51,941 bases of DNA, taken from NCBI RefSeq assembly GCF_003732665.1, contig NZ_MOBP01000021.1, forward strand, positions 1 through 51,941. Direction: 5' to 3'. The notes below the pieces were generated by a model that saw only the letters and a list, made by a program, of their open reading frames with translations, made no database searches and was not told the DNA's origin. Shown here in pieces: positions 51,460 to 51,941 of this stretch (position 1 is the stretch's first letter; the number at the start of each line of letters is the position of its first letter). The position numbers and the translations under genes are program-made. Source of the stretch: Pseudomonas frederiksbergensis. GTDB lineage: Bacteria; Pseudomonadota; Gammaproteobacteria; Pseudomonadales; Pseudomonadaceae.

Positions 51460-51941
51460 TGTGGGAGTGAGCCTGCTCGCGAAGAGGCCGGCACATTCAA
51501 CACCAATGTCGCCTGCCAGTCCGCCTTCGCGAGCAGGCTCGCTCCCACAATTGATCGGTGACGGACGCATGTTCCGCGCACAACACACATTCCCTGTGGG
51601 AGCGGGCTTGCTCGCGAAGAGGCCAGCACATTCAACATCAATGTCGCCTGCCAGTCCGCCTTCGCGAGCAAGCTCGCTCCCACAATTGATCCTGGTCGGA
51701 CTCATGTTCCGCGCACGCCACACATCCCCCTGTGGGAGTGAGCCTGCTCGCGAAGAGGCCAGCACATTCAACATCAATGTCGCCTGCCAGTCCGCCTTCG
51801 CGAGCAGGCTCGCTCCCACAATTGATCGGTGACGGACGCATGTTCCGCGCACAACACACATTCCCTGTGGGAGCGGGCTTGCTCGCGAAGAGGCCAGCAC
51901 ATTCAACATCAATGTCGCCTGCCAGTCCGCCTTCGCGAGCA
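51460..51941. repeat. Tandem REPIN array, at least four units, cut by the window end
   Basis: REP doublets start at 51461, 51596, 51732 and 51867, steps of 135-136 bp, with the shared spacer AACATCAATGTCGCCTGCCA. It fills 51449-51941 and continues beyond the window. Confidence 0.92.

Overview
The window looks like a chromosomal segment of a Pseudomonas of the fluorescens group. It is GC-rich and dense with REP/REPIN palindromes built on GTGGGAGCGGGCTTGCTCGCG and GTAGGAGCGAGGCTTGCCCG. It also carries small families typical of the genus (DUF1652, DUF3087, DUF2784, OsmE, PpnN). No rRNA, tRNA, transposase, integrase, phage gene or CRISPR array was seen.

About the first 44 kb is dominated by genes for scavenging organic sulfur. 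Left to right: a 41% methionine protein on the minus strand (244-753); an SsuA/B/C-type importer (1031-3660, minus) divergent from an SsuD-type FMNH2-dependent monooxygenase (4022); a broken GST gene with a TetR regulator and a DyP peroxidase; a class II aldolase and a LysR regulator (minus) facing a thiol dioxygenase plus four-domain rhodanese operon (9811-11999); a TauD-type dioxygenase between two long palindromic repeats; a TonB receptor; a six-gene operon (16954-23162: binding protein, DszA-type flavin monooxygenase, thioredoxin-fold protein, Tat-exported binding protein, SfnB/DszC-type flavoprotein, 2-hydroxyacid dehydrogenase); a second TonB receptor; an exported amine oxidase with an exported RidA; and a third TonB receptor. 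A second cluster at 40294-44189 has a lone binding protein divergent from a binding protein-permease-ATPase operon. Together these suggest outer-membrane uptake, periplasmic capture by five binding proteins, import by only two ABC transporters, and cytoplasmic C-S cleavage releasing sulfite or related sulfur.

Two shared regulatory signatures tie the island together. A 25-bp AT-rich site (ATTARCTTA, an A six bases further on, ending in TTT) aligns without gaps upstream of seven transcription units. It resembles what is expected at CysB-dependent promoters, though the local LysR is an alternative reader. A 23-24 nt leader motif (CCGACCCC, then CCAGGYGGAGGC) occurs four times, three of them about 38-40 nt after a 25-bp site, so it should lie at the extreme 5' end of the mRNAs.

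The stretch 30.7-39.4 kb is ordinary accessory or housekeeping content: type II NADH dehydrogenase with an Rrf2 regulator, small lipoproteins, Nudix, DUF1652, polysaccharide deacetylase, and an AtuA/CitMHS/LysR catabolic module. After 44.2 kb come small hypotheticals, AzlCD, DUF2784, a Cache-like diguanylate cyclase, DUF3087 and ppnN. Three tandem REPIN arrays (15.9, 45.1 and 51.5 kb) share a period close to 135 bp.

Functions are inferred from recognisable motifs and families; substrates are not proven by sequence alone.
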